26,505 nucleotides of DNA from Saccoglossus kowalevskii (GCF_000003605.2 NW_003151253.1:86258-112762); one strand, 5' to 3'; numbered from the stretch's first letter, positions 10,685-21,095 are shown. Numbers and translations: made by a program. The notes: generated by a model from the letters alone, not told the origin.

Positions 10685-10739
10685 TTCTATTGTGTTCCTT
10701 GACGCTGCAAGGAAAAGGCAACGGCTGGCTTGCGCCGGT
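10685..10739 (-). repeat. Diverged inverted repeat, right arm
   Basis: Partner of 10119-10173 in opposite orientation; see that entry for the match counts. The distance between the outer ends is about 620 bases, a size seen for nonautonomous DNA transposons, but no target-site duplication was found outside the arms. Confidence 0.6.
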
Positions 10740-10830
10740 ATTATATCCAGAACTTACTGAAAAACACGACGATTTTGATAAAGCTTCAACATCAGTTCAT
10801 TTGTCGGAGATATTAAAACCACCACAATAA

Positions 10831-12368
10831 TGCGAGATAAAATCGTTTTGAGTTTTCTCGCCTGGGTGTTTGCGATGGTCTTTTAAGATTTATGGCCACG
10901 CTGTTGTTTACCAACTGTTACATTCAACACTCGAAATGTAAACTACCATTCACCAGAACATTGGGATATTCATGTAATTACACACGCCATGCTGACTTGT
11001 ATATATTTTAATCAACGTCGCTGTAGCATATAACGATCCATATACAAAAATATAATGATTTCCTTATACTTCAGCATGAAGATTCGCTGACGAGTAGACT
11101 AGAGTGCCATTATAGTGATTCTACGAAATATTGACTCTATAAAAGAAAACAAAATATACTAATTCAATTCAAAGTTAATACAAGCACCCGAGGGAGACGT
11201 AATGTATCTCTTTTTTTCAAACAACGTCGCCGTTTTGTAGACCGCACCGACTGACTTCTACATCACAATGCTACGCTGTGATTAACACCATTTAGTGGCG
11301 TTATATTCATATACTCATTTTTTTTGCGCATGATTTTAAAGACAGAAATCACATTTTGATACGAAGTAAAAATATTGTTACCAGACGTCATTTTTTTCAA
11401 ATAAATAAATATGATTTTTGCTTGTTTGCCATGCATACATACATATTTTCAACTCGTGTAGTAAAAACATGCAATCCCCCAGAGCGAACCCGCATGAACT
11501 ATACACGCACGAGGTCAACTTAATCTAGGAAGAACTGCTGAATAATCCATCAAATCATGTATATGTATATGTGTTGTTCTCTAGCGATTTAAGGTATTTC
11601 GATACTTATGCTCTTGTGCCTAGAATATGTTGGTACACAGCTGCCGTACTGAGTACAAATATTGAGAGCCCAACTAATTGTACATTACATACATATCCGC
11701 ACAAAGAGCATCAATGCCTAAACACTATGTTTTAGTTGACATGTTACCATATACTCTGATGTGGTTGTTTTTATCATTCTTGTTTATAATTTATTAGTGT
11801 ATTACTCAATTTTGTATGTTTGTTGAGGAAGGAAAAACTATTGAATTATTGAAATGACCACATCACTTGATGGTTCTGTTTCGGTTATAATGTCTACGAA
11901 ATTTAAACTTATCAAAAAACAAATGATTAAATTACTCTAAAAGACACATGATTGATCGCAGACATATCAGTCATCCTATATTCTATTTGTGATAGGTCCG
12001 TGCATTAAATAAAAGTAGAACTGCAATTAGAATTTACTTGATAACATACAATTGTAAATAGTGTATTTTTGTTTCAAAAACCGACAAGGGTTCAAAGAAG
12101 TTTTCGTTATATTCCGCTGACGTAGTGTGTTTCATACAGTATTACATGTAATAATTCATCTCATATATCATATGGCTGTTCTGTGTAAAAAAAAAAACAG
12201 TAATAATTTTCTGTATCTCCATACAGTGTAAAAAACATCCATGCAATCTGATTGGTTTGTGCAAATGTTTGGTCATTTGACATTATGGCTGGCCGTCGCA
12301 AAAGCCCATATTTTAAAATAGTGGTGGCTTTATATAAAATTACTTGAAATAATGTAGGAAGTATATCA
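10831..12368. other. Noncoding DNA, no gene seen
   Basis: No exon or RNA gene is supported. A short CATA run lies near 11432-11445 and several homopolymer T runs occur around 11210-11400. The minus-strand frame 12161-12439 runs into the tandem repeat and is not gene-like. Confidence 0.6.
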
Positions 12369-12588
12369 ATATCTGATAGTACTGAATGTCGGCTAAAATG
12401 GCTAAAATGCGTGTGTGATATACATTTGTATGTAGTCACGCGACATTTTAAATTCTCCCTAGCTCAACCTTTCTAAGCACATAATTTTGTTTCACCAGGT
12501 CATTTCGTCGCGAAAGATTGTGAAATGGATACGGTTTTAATTGACTCCAAAATACTAATTATGTTATTAATGTAAATAAACCGTATAT
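12369..12588 (+). repeat. Tandem-family repeat unit, copy before gap (220 bp)
   Basis: This is the long form of a unit found again at 12745-13344. It contains ATGTCGGCTAAAATGGC near its start and AATAAACCGTATAT at its end. It carries a 16-bp segment ATGGATACGGTTTTAA that the two middle copies lack. The 3' flank (12589-12694) is repeated after the last copy (13345-13453), with only a handful of differences. Confidence 0.95.
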
Positions 12589-12694
12589 ATAGTGATGAGT
12601 CATTTGCAATATTGTAAACAAACACTATTTGGTGTCATGCAAGGCGATGTTTATGAAAAAACAAACAAAAAGCTCTACGATCTTGATACGCACT
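12589..12694 (+). repeat. Repeat flank, duplicated at 13345-13453
   Basis: Starts AGTGATGAGTCATTTGCAAT and reads into the assembly gap. It matches 13345-13453 with a few substitutions and small indels (I estimate above 90 percent identity by eye). It appears once on each side of the gap, which fits allelic duplication in the assembly or a genuine segmental duplication. Confidence 0.9.
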
Positions 12695-12744
12695 NNNNNN
12701 NNNNNNNNNNNNNNNNNNNNNNNNNNNNNNNNNNNNNNNNNNNN
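12695..12744. other. Assembly gap, exactly 50 N
   Basis: A run of 50 Ns. The round number suggests a placeholder, not a measured length. It lies inside the tandem-repeat locus, where assemblers commonly fail. Confidence 0.99.
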
Positions 12745-13344
12745 AATGGCTAAAATTCGTGTGTGATATACATTTGTATGTAGTCACGCGACATTTTAAA
12801 TTCTCCCTAGCTCAACCTTTCTAAGCACATAATTTTGTTTCACCGAGTCATTTCGTCGCGAAAGGTTGTGAATTGACTCCAAAATACTAATTATGTTATT
12901 AATGTAAATAAACCGTATATATATTTGATAGTATTGAATGTCGGCTAAAATGGCTAAAATTCGTGTGTTATATACATTTGTATGTAGTCACGCGACATTT
13001 TAAATTCTCCCTAGCTCAACCTTTCTAAGCACATAATTTTGTTTCACCAAGTCATTTCGTCGCGAAAGGTTGTGAATTGACTCCAAAATACTAATTATGT
13101 TATTAATGTAAATAAACCGTATATATATTTGATAGTATTGAATGTCGGCTAAAATGGCTAAAATTCGTGTGTGATATACATTTGTATGTAGTCACGCGAC
13201 ATTTTAAATTCTCCCTAGCTCAACCTTTCTAAGCACATAATTTTGTTTCACCAAGTCATTTCGTCGCGAAAGGTTGTGAAATGGATACGGTTTTAATTGA
13301 CTCCAAAATACTAATTATGTTATTAATGTAAATAAACCGTATAT
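12745..13344 (+). repeat. Tandem array, 204-bp period, three copies after the gap
   Basis: Copy 1 is cut by the gap (12745-12920), copy 2 spans 12921-13124 (204 bp) and copy 3 spans 13125-13344 (220 bp). The landmark AATGGCTAAAATTCGTG starts at 12745, 12949 and 13153, giving an exact period of 204. Copies 1 and 2 lack the 16-bp segment present in copy 3 and in the pre-gap copy. Each unit includes the small palindrome TTTCG-TCG-CGAAA. No coding content is seen, so this is satellite- or minisatellite-like DNA of unknown copy number. Confidence 0.96.
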
Positions 13345-13453
13345 ATAGTGATGAGTCATTTACAATAGGGTAAACAAACACTATTTGGTGTCATGCAAGG
13401 CGATGTTTATGAAAAAACAAAACATAAAAGCTCTACGATCTTGAATACTCACT
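13345..13453 (+). repeat. Repeat flank, second copy
   Basis: Homologous to 12589-12694. After about 13453 the sequence becomes unique, so the pre-gap copy stops exactly where the homology ends or the assembly breaks. Confidence 0.9.
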
Positions 13454-15526
13454 GAAATTGGGATTTCGGCGTTAATTTTCAGCTTTCAGTATTTGCAGAT
13501 TGAAAATGTAATATCAAATATTCGCGACTTTACAATATCAGATTTATTTACCTGGTGTAGTAATTTTTATCCAACAAATGATATTTTGTTCGTTTATAAA
13601 ATCAGTTAGTGTAAAGTCACTCATGAAATAGCTCTCCGAAACAACTTCAACTTTGGTTTTCCGTGTTTACGGTTGTAGACAAATACATTACCTGGTTTTC
13701 AGATGTTGAGAAAAAACAAAAACGATATCGTTATTTTTATTCAAGATATATTCACGACGCATTCTGAAAACCAAAACATGTACAATCCAGTCGTTGCAAA
13801 AGAGCGATACTAAGTATATTTTATCTATGCTTCAATCTAATTAATTTAACATTATATTATCTTGAAAAATACTTAAAGAAGAAGATAGATATTCTTAAAC
13901 AAATTACGTGAGTTGACCAACTGTTCACCGTCTACATTCACGTCACTGATTCGACTTCAATAAACTATGTTTATCTTCCAATAAATTTATTTCAATATTA
14001 GATTATATAGTAAAATACGAAATTAGGACAGCGACTATCCATATTCTAATTAATGATGACCAATTTTCCACAACCTACCACTCCTATATTTAATTCCACA
14101 TTGTAAACTAATGATAAGTTTACTTTCATTTTCTTTAATATTATAATATCTCGATTTTGGAGATTGCTTTTCCATGCTTCAAAACTTATTCGAAAGAAAT
14201 GAGAGAGAACATCACCTTACTTTATGCTTTCAACAAATTTATTTTCAAAAATCACGGCAACTCAAAAAAAATAATATAAAGATGGATAACTGTAAACCTG
14301 AAATAAGACGTGGTCCACAAATTAGTTATATACAATTCTACAGTATATTTATGTTATGCATTTTATTCATGCTCCAACCAATGTATTTTCAAATTACAGT
14401 ACCTAGTAAAATACTGAAAGAGTTTGTCGATATATTTGAAGTGAAATGGAAGGCCAACAATAGTTCATGACCTTGCTCTCTGGAATAAATAGAACATGTC
14501 TATAAATTAGTTAGAATCGAATGCCATTGTATATTTCAGTCATTGATTCCACTCAATCCTGAAAATGAATGAAATTTGTATTTTCTTCATGTTTCCAATC
14601 AATGTATTTATATTTTATTATCTTGTAATCAATTCCCGTAATAAAAACTTTCCCAAAAATGTGACGTATGTGACAATTACATTTCAAACATTCAATAATA
14701 CTTCTTGTAATATCAATCACTTAAAATATATACTGACAGGCACTCCTTTTGTATGCTACTGCACTAGTAAATGATCTCAACGTTTGTCAACGTCAAGTGA
14801 ACTTTTGGCCACCACACGGAAAATCGCGTTTATAGTTCTTGTGTGGTATTTCATGATAGTTAGCTTGTTGATATTTTCATGTCCTCTACAATTAGAAACA
14901 TATATATTTAGTACTTCCTAAATTTAAAGTTAATAACGTCAAGATCGGATGACGATAATGTAGTTGATAGTTAAAAAGCACATTATGCGAATACTCCTTA
15001 CCTCGCGTCGTAATATAATAACTGTAGCAAACGTCAAGTGTGGGATTGTGTATAAATCGAATAAATGTTTGCACATTTGAGCGTGGTAGAAAATAAATCA
15101 TTCTTTAACATGACGTACACTTTTCTTTGGAAAACAATAAACAATATGCTATAAGCGTAATTGTGGGCTGTTTCTGTAAATCTTTGCTCGCTTACTTGTA
15201 ATCTTTGCCAATCACCGGAATATGTGGGTAAGCTTTGCATGTCATCACGATGTTGTAACCGATACGTCGGGAATTGCTTCGCTTTGTGCTACTGCTCCTT
15301 TGTGAATAGAAAGCTATGTGTGTAGACAACCACAGCGGCTCTACACCTTCGTGACATGAATAATAAGTATGTTTTGCCATATAATTGCAAGCTAACTATA
15401 CAACACAATGCAATGTAAATTGTTACAGACTGTACGGTCTCGTGTGCACTGCTTACTTCGAAGTTTCGGACTTATACATGTTTACTGCATGATCATAATC
15501 CCAAAATGGATACAATATTCTCATGA
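13454..15526. other. AT-rich noncoding DNA, no gene seen
   Basis: About 2 kb without a supportable gene. The 98-codon frame at 14174-14470 starts with ATG and contains a hydrophobic stretch (about residues 55-70), but its Lys/Asn/Ile/Phe-rich composition is what AT-rich DNA yields. AACGTCAAGTG occurs twice (14789-14799 and 15030-15040). Confidence 0.6.
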
Positions 15527-15534
15527 TGACGTCA
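15527..15534. promoter_or_regulatory. Perfect CRE palindrome TGACGTCA
   Basis: An exact match to the cAMP-response element bound by CREB/ATF-type bZIP factors. A second one lies 122 bases further on (15657-15664), and a third at 21555. Binding is inferred from the motif only. Confidence 0.4.
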
Positions 15535-15656
15535 TTCAAAATACAACCGCGAATGATACTTTTGAAATTACGAGTACAATACATATGCATATATACGTAT
15601 ATCAAGGTCGATATATCCGCCTAAATGTTGTGTCTTACATTGATCGCACATATTAA

Positions 15657-15664
15657 TGACGTCA
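15657..15664. promoter_or_regulatory. Perfect CRE palindrome TGACGTCA
   Basis: Second perfect CRE in this neighbourhood. No promoter or exon can be assigned next to it. Confidence 0.4.
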
Positions 15665-17488
15665 TATACAGCTCTACCCTTTTTCTCAATACACATCAAT
15701 AACATGAAAGTACGTACGCTATTGTAACAGAACATGCATTCACGTTAGTGTAGCTTCAAAAATAGAATAATTACAGCCAATATATTACAATTTTACAACA
15801 TAAAAATGTGCAGAATACTAGTTTAGTATTATTAACCAAATTATGACATGTATATTCGTTTCGACAGTATATAGCTAATCATTATTGATGGAGCATTAGC
15901 TCTAATTCCAGAATTCATCTTGGCATAATGTCTCGCATCTTACACATTCTAAAATATTGGAAGATGCATGGTGTTACTTAGCTACGAATGATCAATCGAC
16001 TAGAGATTTTTTTCTTTTGCATATACTATAATACGTATAATAGCGAATTCACGCCTACGGAGAATAAGCTCTCAATTACGTATCCAGGTGGATTACGACG
16101 TGCATTGATATATCTAATTTAACACAGCGAATTTAATGGAATCTCTTGGGTGAAACAGTTTTGCATGATGCAGCCACTTCTTATTTTTCAATAGCCTAAT
16201 AAATTATTTTATTATATACTTTGTTGTAACCTAATGTATTCCCAATTTTATTTTAAACAGTTTTCAATATGTAATATTGCCTAATATATAAAGTGAAGGT
16301 GATTTTTTTTCTCGCATTAATGTTTTGGCGTTAGAATTGTCAGATTCACTAGCTATTACATCCACTTACTGTGAATGGAACATGCCACAATGTTTGGCGA
16401 AACTATAATTGTATTAAGTCAGTCACACGAATGCCCGTACATCGTATATATGGTGCATGGTCATTTTCTAAATTTAAAAATCATTTATTCGTTTTAACAC
16501 ATTCCAACGACCAAATTTGCATTTATATGTATCTTATTTGTTTTGTTGGAGGGCTTTGTCGGTATACGAAGGATCTAGGATGAGACATGTCAAATATCGA
16601 TATGTCAATTATCTTGAGAATCAACTATTTTTATTTTCAACGTGTAAGTGGGAATTATAAAAAATACTGAAACAATAATCGCTTGAAATTAATATACACC
16701 GACCTGAACAATCTTTTTTACAAATATCAAATATTATACACTGTTCAAAAAATATTCAACATTGTGTGTCACACTGTACATCTAATATTAATGCCATTGT
16801 TAATAACATTGAGCTGCGTTTGGCGATCTTTTTGACGAGGCGTTAAGTAGTATTTCGGGTAGCTGGAGGTATATTCCGTATCAGTGGCATTGGGTTTAGA
16901 TTTTTTTACATTTTTCTTCCCTTGGAAAAAGCTGATAGTTTGCTTTTGTAGTATCACAAAATACGTGCTTAAATATTTATAATCATACGATACTCCTCTT
17001 ATAGAAGTGGGGTCATTGTGGTTTGAATATTGGCTTGTGTACTTCGTACCACCTCTGGAAATACGTTTAAAAAAGGTTGCCAATTTATACGCAATAGCCT
17101 TGATAACCAATCACTACTGGCAATTTAAAATGGGTCACTTTCAATGTGTACATGTATACGACAATTGTGGATAACGTCGTTATGCGAACTCCATGTACGC
17201 GCCCGAACATTCACACTATATGAAAACTATTTTCTATGGTGATGTGGTGAGTCCATGTTGTATCTGGTTTTCCGTTAGGTTATAATTCGCCACGAGGTTT
17301 ATGTAAGTATAAATGCGTATGTAAGTGAGAGAGTGATAAGTGGGCGAGTTTGACCATTACGTTTGAAATCACTTAGTGTTAATATGCCATGCGACGTTCC
17401 GCTTCTAATGTACTGTCCTGATAGTATATTGTTTTAACAGTTTTCCACGCCCACTGAAAGTAAGGATTGGAATATAATTCAGTATACT
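15665..17488. other. AT-rich noncoding DNA, no gene seen
   Basis: The 113-codon minus-strand frame at 16769-17110 is Lys/Tyr/Ser/Thr-rich with no domain. No splice-bordered exon was found. Some GA-rich sequence lies around 17310-17345. Confidence 0.6.
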
Positions 17489-17610
17489 ATAAGGTCGTTG
17501 CGAGGGTACCTCAAAGTATGCACGAAGACAGTACAGCGGGAGTATCAACCGTCGATGCGACGGTATACTGTCTGAGTGCATACTTTGAGGTATCTTCGTA
17601 ATAACCTTAT
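17489..17610 (+). ncRNA. Long RNA-type hairpin, possible microRNA precursor or foldback element
   Basis: The 35-base arms 17489-17523 and 17576-17610 pair almost throughout: 30 Watson-Crick pairs, four G-U pairs and one C-A mismatch, with 17 consecutive perfect pairs next to the loop side (TACCTCAAAGTATGCAC at 17507-17523). A tandem GA/GA mismatch follows (17524-17525 with 17574-17575). Then come eight more perfect pairs (17526-17533 with 17566-17573) and an apical region that contains its own hairpin CCGTCG-ATG-CGACGG (17549-17563). Four of the five arm differences keep pairing as G-U only in a plus-strand transcript, which favours that strand. Length and shape fit a primary microRNA stem, but the sequence matches no microRNA I know. 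A small foldback transposon is the main alternative. Confidence 0.45.
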
Positions 17611-18005
17611 TATTGTACATCTTTTCTTTCCAATGGTACATCATGGGAATGCCAAAATCAAAAATGTTTAGAACAGAATCAGCAAACTTCTTTGTCAAAC
17701 CCTGGTGGCAGCCATGTTTGTTTTTATTATTAGAGAACGCATACGCGCGTAATCATTTCATATTTGGAATTCGCATTTCCTAATACGATGGGATGAAAAT
17801 ACCCCATAAAATACCGCAAAATCACAGCACACTGTAATTTATGGCGTTACGGTACCAGATGTATAGTAATAGCTATTATTGTTATCGTATCACTCGCTGT
17901 GTATATTACTAACAGCCATCATAAGATGTTAAACAGTACTGGATAATTACAATACGTTCGCGCGCATAAAAGTTCGTTGGCTTATCGGTAGCTTATCATC
18001 TCACT
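17611..18005. other. Noncoding DNA, no gene seen
   Basis: Nothing supported apart from short GC-raised words around 17740 and 17960 (GCGCG). Confidence 0.6.
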
Positions 18006-18060
18006 TCAGTCTAGCAAAAAGACTGAGTAGATTCAGTAATCCAAAAAGCTACTTACTGAA
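18006..18060 (+). other. Two consecutive short hairpins
   Basis: TCAGTCT/AGACTGA (18006-18012 with 18020-18026, 7 bp) is followed by TTCAGTAA/TTACTGAA (18032-18039 with 18053-18060, 8 bp, 13-base loop), separated by five bases. Both are perfect. Two hairpins with a short hinge recall H/ACA-type RNAs, but the stems are too small and no clear H or ACA box is seen, so no RNA gene is called. Confidence 0.5.
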
Positions 18061-19036
18061 CGGTGTCATTAATCACGCCCGATGATGCTAAGAATTGCTT
18101 CCAATGATCGATTGTAAAGTCCCCATGGTTCGAATATACGTGTTGTGTGTTCATGGAAGCGTTAGTCATTCCCTCGCACGCCTACGCCGTCTGATAAGCC
18201 ATCCGTCCCGGTATTTTAATTTGGTATTTTTGTGCATACAGTGAGGCTTGGCTGAATGTATACGCGTTGCCATATTTGATTGCATACATTTGTTTATATC
18301 GTTGGTCGATATAATTTGGCAGTAAAAGTGATAATATATACGAAACGTCAAATGGAAAACTACTACAACATTAGAGTTCAGAAGCAAATATACAATTCTG
18401 GAAATACATGCCAAGGTAGGAAAACACAACATAGTCAATTCAGAAATGGATTCATTGATTTCTTGGAACTAACCAAGAGGTGAAATCAGCTGTTTTGGAA
18501 ATAGTGAACACACCCTGTCCCACTGCCGTCATCGCATACCTTCCCCGCAGTATACATCTCAAAACCACTCGTTGAAACACTCGGGAATTTAATCAACCAA
18601 CCATAGTAAATACATAACCACGTTGGAAAAGGGATTAGTTCAGAGTATCACTTCCTAAAGAGATAATTATGTTCGATAAATATGTCGGCGGCTCGCTGCG
18701 CAATTCTCGGGTTTGCACAAGTGCGTCATGGGAATGTAATTTGCATGGTGCGCGCAGTTATTTACTTATTTAGCACGCAACTGTTGTAATTTCAACTAGA
18801 GGTGTTAAGTCAAGGTGTTAACATCTGATCCCACACTAGTATACGCTTTCAAAGTACAATATGTTCGAGACCCAAGGAAGTCACTCAATCTATGGAATCA
18901 TAGTCTTTCAACACATGTGGGTGGGGAGTTGTGATTGAATTTACTGTTCTGGGCTGATGTCGACAATCTGACACTTTTTCTGCTACAGTGATGCCTGGAT
19001 CATAAAGGTGTTTTGTCTAACATTTCTTGAACTCAC
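18061..19036. other. Noncoding DNA, no gene seen
   Basis: The 90-codon minus-strand frame (18166-18438) and the overlapping plus-strand frame are mutual shadows. A GC-raised patch lies around 18680-18780 without an exon structure. Confidence 0.55.
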
Positions 19037-19148
19037 GTCGCAAAACCCAACTACCGACGATGCAACTAATGTTATTTCAAGTTGCTTCCTCTGCTGGGCA
19101 TCTTCCCCTACGATAAAACCATGTATGTATGTACGTACTAGTACGTCA
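19037..19148 (-). CDS. Candidate minus-strand internal exon, unknown product
   Basis: On the minus strand an acceptor-like TTGTTTCAG (plus 19149-19157) precedes a frame that stays open to a GTGAGT donor (plus 19031-19036). The 112-base stretch encodes a reasonably balanced peptide containing IHGFIVGEDAQQRKQLEI. The surrounding 74-codon frame starts with ATG (plus 19205-19207) and ends at 18983. A plus-strand frame of similar length overlaps completely, which weakens the case. No family is recognised. Confidence 0.15.
19133..19146. repeat. Perfect 14-bp palindrome
   Basis: ACGTACTAGTACGT reads the same on both strands. It follows a short ATGT/GTAT simple run, from which part of it may have arisen. 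Confidence 0.9.
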
Positions 19149-19559
19149 CTGAAACAACGTAGCAATTTTGTTCTTTGCTTTCGAAAAGATGTATTAGCGG
19201 ACAACACGTCCTAGTAAATACGTAACGATCATAGATCTCTTTTTTTGTGCTGCAAACTAAAGCTTTAGTGATCGATTCATATTGGCTTTCCAAGGTCCGC
19301 CATTTTGGAATTATACGACGGCGAGTTTACACAGTTACTGTACGCTATTGGGTATGGCGTAACTATATTCGTGCAACATAATATTGTCTTGATAAGGTCA
19401 CTCAAAGTGCAAAGTACGAGCACAATGTTATATGCTTTTTTTTGAGCAAGCAAGACTGGCAAATTGTGACCTTTTTCGTTTTATCTGAAACATATATTTT
19501 AGCGGGATCGTGAAATCCCCCTTCGTTTCGAAATGACGCCAAAAAAAATATATCTTCCA
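19149..19559. other. Noncoding DNA, no gene seen
   Basis: No supported gene. A homopolymer T run and a CCGCCATTTTGG-like word (19297-19308, on the plus strand GGTCCGCCATTTTGG) stand out but have no exon nearby. Confidence 0.55.
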
Positions 19560-19589
19560 TGATGTCACGTCTACCCCAGCGTCACATCA
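19560..19589. promoter_or_regulatory. Inverted repeat of TGATGTCACG followed by CCAAT
   Basis: TGATGTCACG (19560-19569) and CGTCACATCA (19580-19589) pair at nine of ten positions around a 10-base C-rich spacer. A CCAAT box starts two bases later (19591-19595). GTCACG/CGTCAC are CRE-related. This is a motif-based suggestion only. Confidence 0.25.
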
Positions 19590-21069
19590 GCCAATGAATG
19601 AAACATTGAAGATCATGCAAATTTGCTTTGTACTTCTTCTTCACCGACAATAGAGTGAACACAATTCGTCTTTCTTAACGTGACTTCTTTCATGCGTTCG
19701 GCTGTCAGAACGAAATTCTATATCGTTTCAGCTCATGCACGTTTTGGTGGAGCATTTAAATATTTAAACAACACAAAAACTAAATAAGAGTATGTATCAT
19801 ATATTTAGATTATGTATATCATCAACGCATATAATTGGTTTTTTTCTGCTTACATATATATTTTGCATTATATTTTCTTTATTTCTACATTCATCATTAA
19901 GTGTTCGAATAAACAGCTCAGTGCATAGCACTTACATTATTAACATCATGCTTACATGAATACACCTAAAGATGTACGAACACTTTGGGTACTGCAAAAT
20001 ATATAGTACCATACGCAATATGTTTATTGAATTAACAGAAACTCTGCTTCATACAAATGTAAACAAAATCAATTCAAGCATTTCCATATCAATGTAATAT
20101 ATTCTATTGAAATTTATTTCGTTCTGTACAAAATAAATTTGATTATAACAAAATAAATTGTATTTAGATATTTGAGAACCAATCTTGTGACGATGGGTGT
20201 ACTGTATATTTTTTCCTAATTACAGTTTCTCGTAATGTATTTGGTGTATAGTGCGGTAAAATCAAATGCTTAGATTGATGCAATATCCGATAGAGATCTC
20301 TTTAGTTGTAAATAGTAATGTTTTTAACGTTTTTGATCAGAAATAAATCTGGATCTGTATTGTGTTTTGTGTAATTTTAGAAGGTTACAGGTTATTAGAC
20401 AGTCCATTGCCACCATCAACGGTTCGTATATCGAGTGTTGTCATAAAAAATTTCTAAATTCGCCCGAGCCTCCTTATAGATTTAATCGCTTGCATGCATT
20501 AAACATAATACTAGCTAACCATAGTGAAAATGAAGAGGCGTTGTTATCAGTGTTGTTTTTCTTTATTTAACTCCATCTGTTACATCAAAATGATTAGAAA
20601 ACATGTCGTAATCGTTTGAAGGCAAATTGTTTACCATCCCATACTTCACTACTCACTAAAACGATACAAATCATTTAAGCTTATAATCAATCAGAGTAAA
20701 TACCACATGATTAATGTCTACAGGTAAGTCACATCTCAGCGTCGTTCACTTATTATATAGTTATCTTAGTGAAGGTTTACGTCATACAATGTGCATCCTG
20801 GAGAAGGCAGTGGTGGTGATGACGTTCTTACACATTAATGTTAATATGTCTTAACTTAACATTTGAAAAAAAACAGTCTGCTCAGCAAACACAATCTTGT
20901 GTTTCCCGACAAGTCTATGAAAATTTAAACGACTACTGAAGCAATATATTCAAAATTGTAATTGGCTTTCCCTGAGTAGCTATGCCATGTATGCATTAAA
21001 CAATAAATACCGTTTATAATGTAAACATAGTTATGTAAATGTAAAATAACTTGTAGTAAGCAGAGTGTC
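19590..21069. other. AT-rich noncoding DNA, no gene seen
   Basis: Mostly AT-rich. A donor-like CAG/GTAAGT occurs at 20721-20729, but the sequence before it has no acceptor-bounded open exon. The 67-codon frame at 20367-20570 has no domain. Confidence 0.6.
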
Positions 21070-21095
21070 GGGGAGGTTGTAGGTACAACCCCCCC
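21070..21095. repeat. GC-rich hairpin, 12-bp arms, 2-base loop
   Basis: GGGGAGGTTGTA (21070-21081) faces TACAACCCCCCC (21084-21095), with 11 of 12 pairs. It stands out sharply in base composition from the AT-rich flanks. It could be a protein-binding palindrome, a cruciform-prone site or a mobile-element end. Confidence 0.85.

Larger units (their letters stand above)
10591..10830 (+). pseudogene. GC-raised island with open frame, possible decayed exon or element
   Basis: The segment is noticeably GC-richer than the surrounding DNA. One frame (about 79 codons, without a clear ATG at its start) runs to TAA at 10828-10830 and includes a GKGNGWLAPV segment. A second frame is open from a TTCGTCAG acceptor-like site (ending at 10617) and reads about 28 codons to TGA near 10699. 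Two frames with plausible composition suggest that GC content, not coding, produces the openness. The DNA at 10685-10739 is the right arm of a diverged inverted repeat. I recognise no protein, and I call it a possible relic. Confidence 0.2.

Noticed and set aside
12745-13344. Tandem array considered as a CRISPR array
   Set aside because: Units are 204-220 bp and contiguous with no unique spacers, and the context is eukaryotic.
14174-14470. 98-codon ATG-started frame with a hydrophobic stretch
   Set aside because: Lys/Asn/Ile/Phe bias matches the base composition. No promoter, splice sites or family resemblance.
16769-17110. 113-codon minus-strand frame, the longest in the window
   Set aside because: Low-complexity Lys/Tyr/Ser/Thr composition without motifs. 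Length is within chance for 26 kb on six frames.
17405-17698. 97-codon minus-strand frame across the long hairpin
   Set aside because: The hairpin arms read as unrelated peptides. Palindromic DNA explains the openness better than coding.
18125-18135. GGTTCGAAT word resembling a tRNA B box
   Set aside because: No A box or cloverleaf at the right distance.
20721-20729. CAG/GTAAGT donor-like site
   Set aside because: No acceptor-bounded open exon upstream. Isolated strong donors occur by chance.
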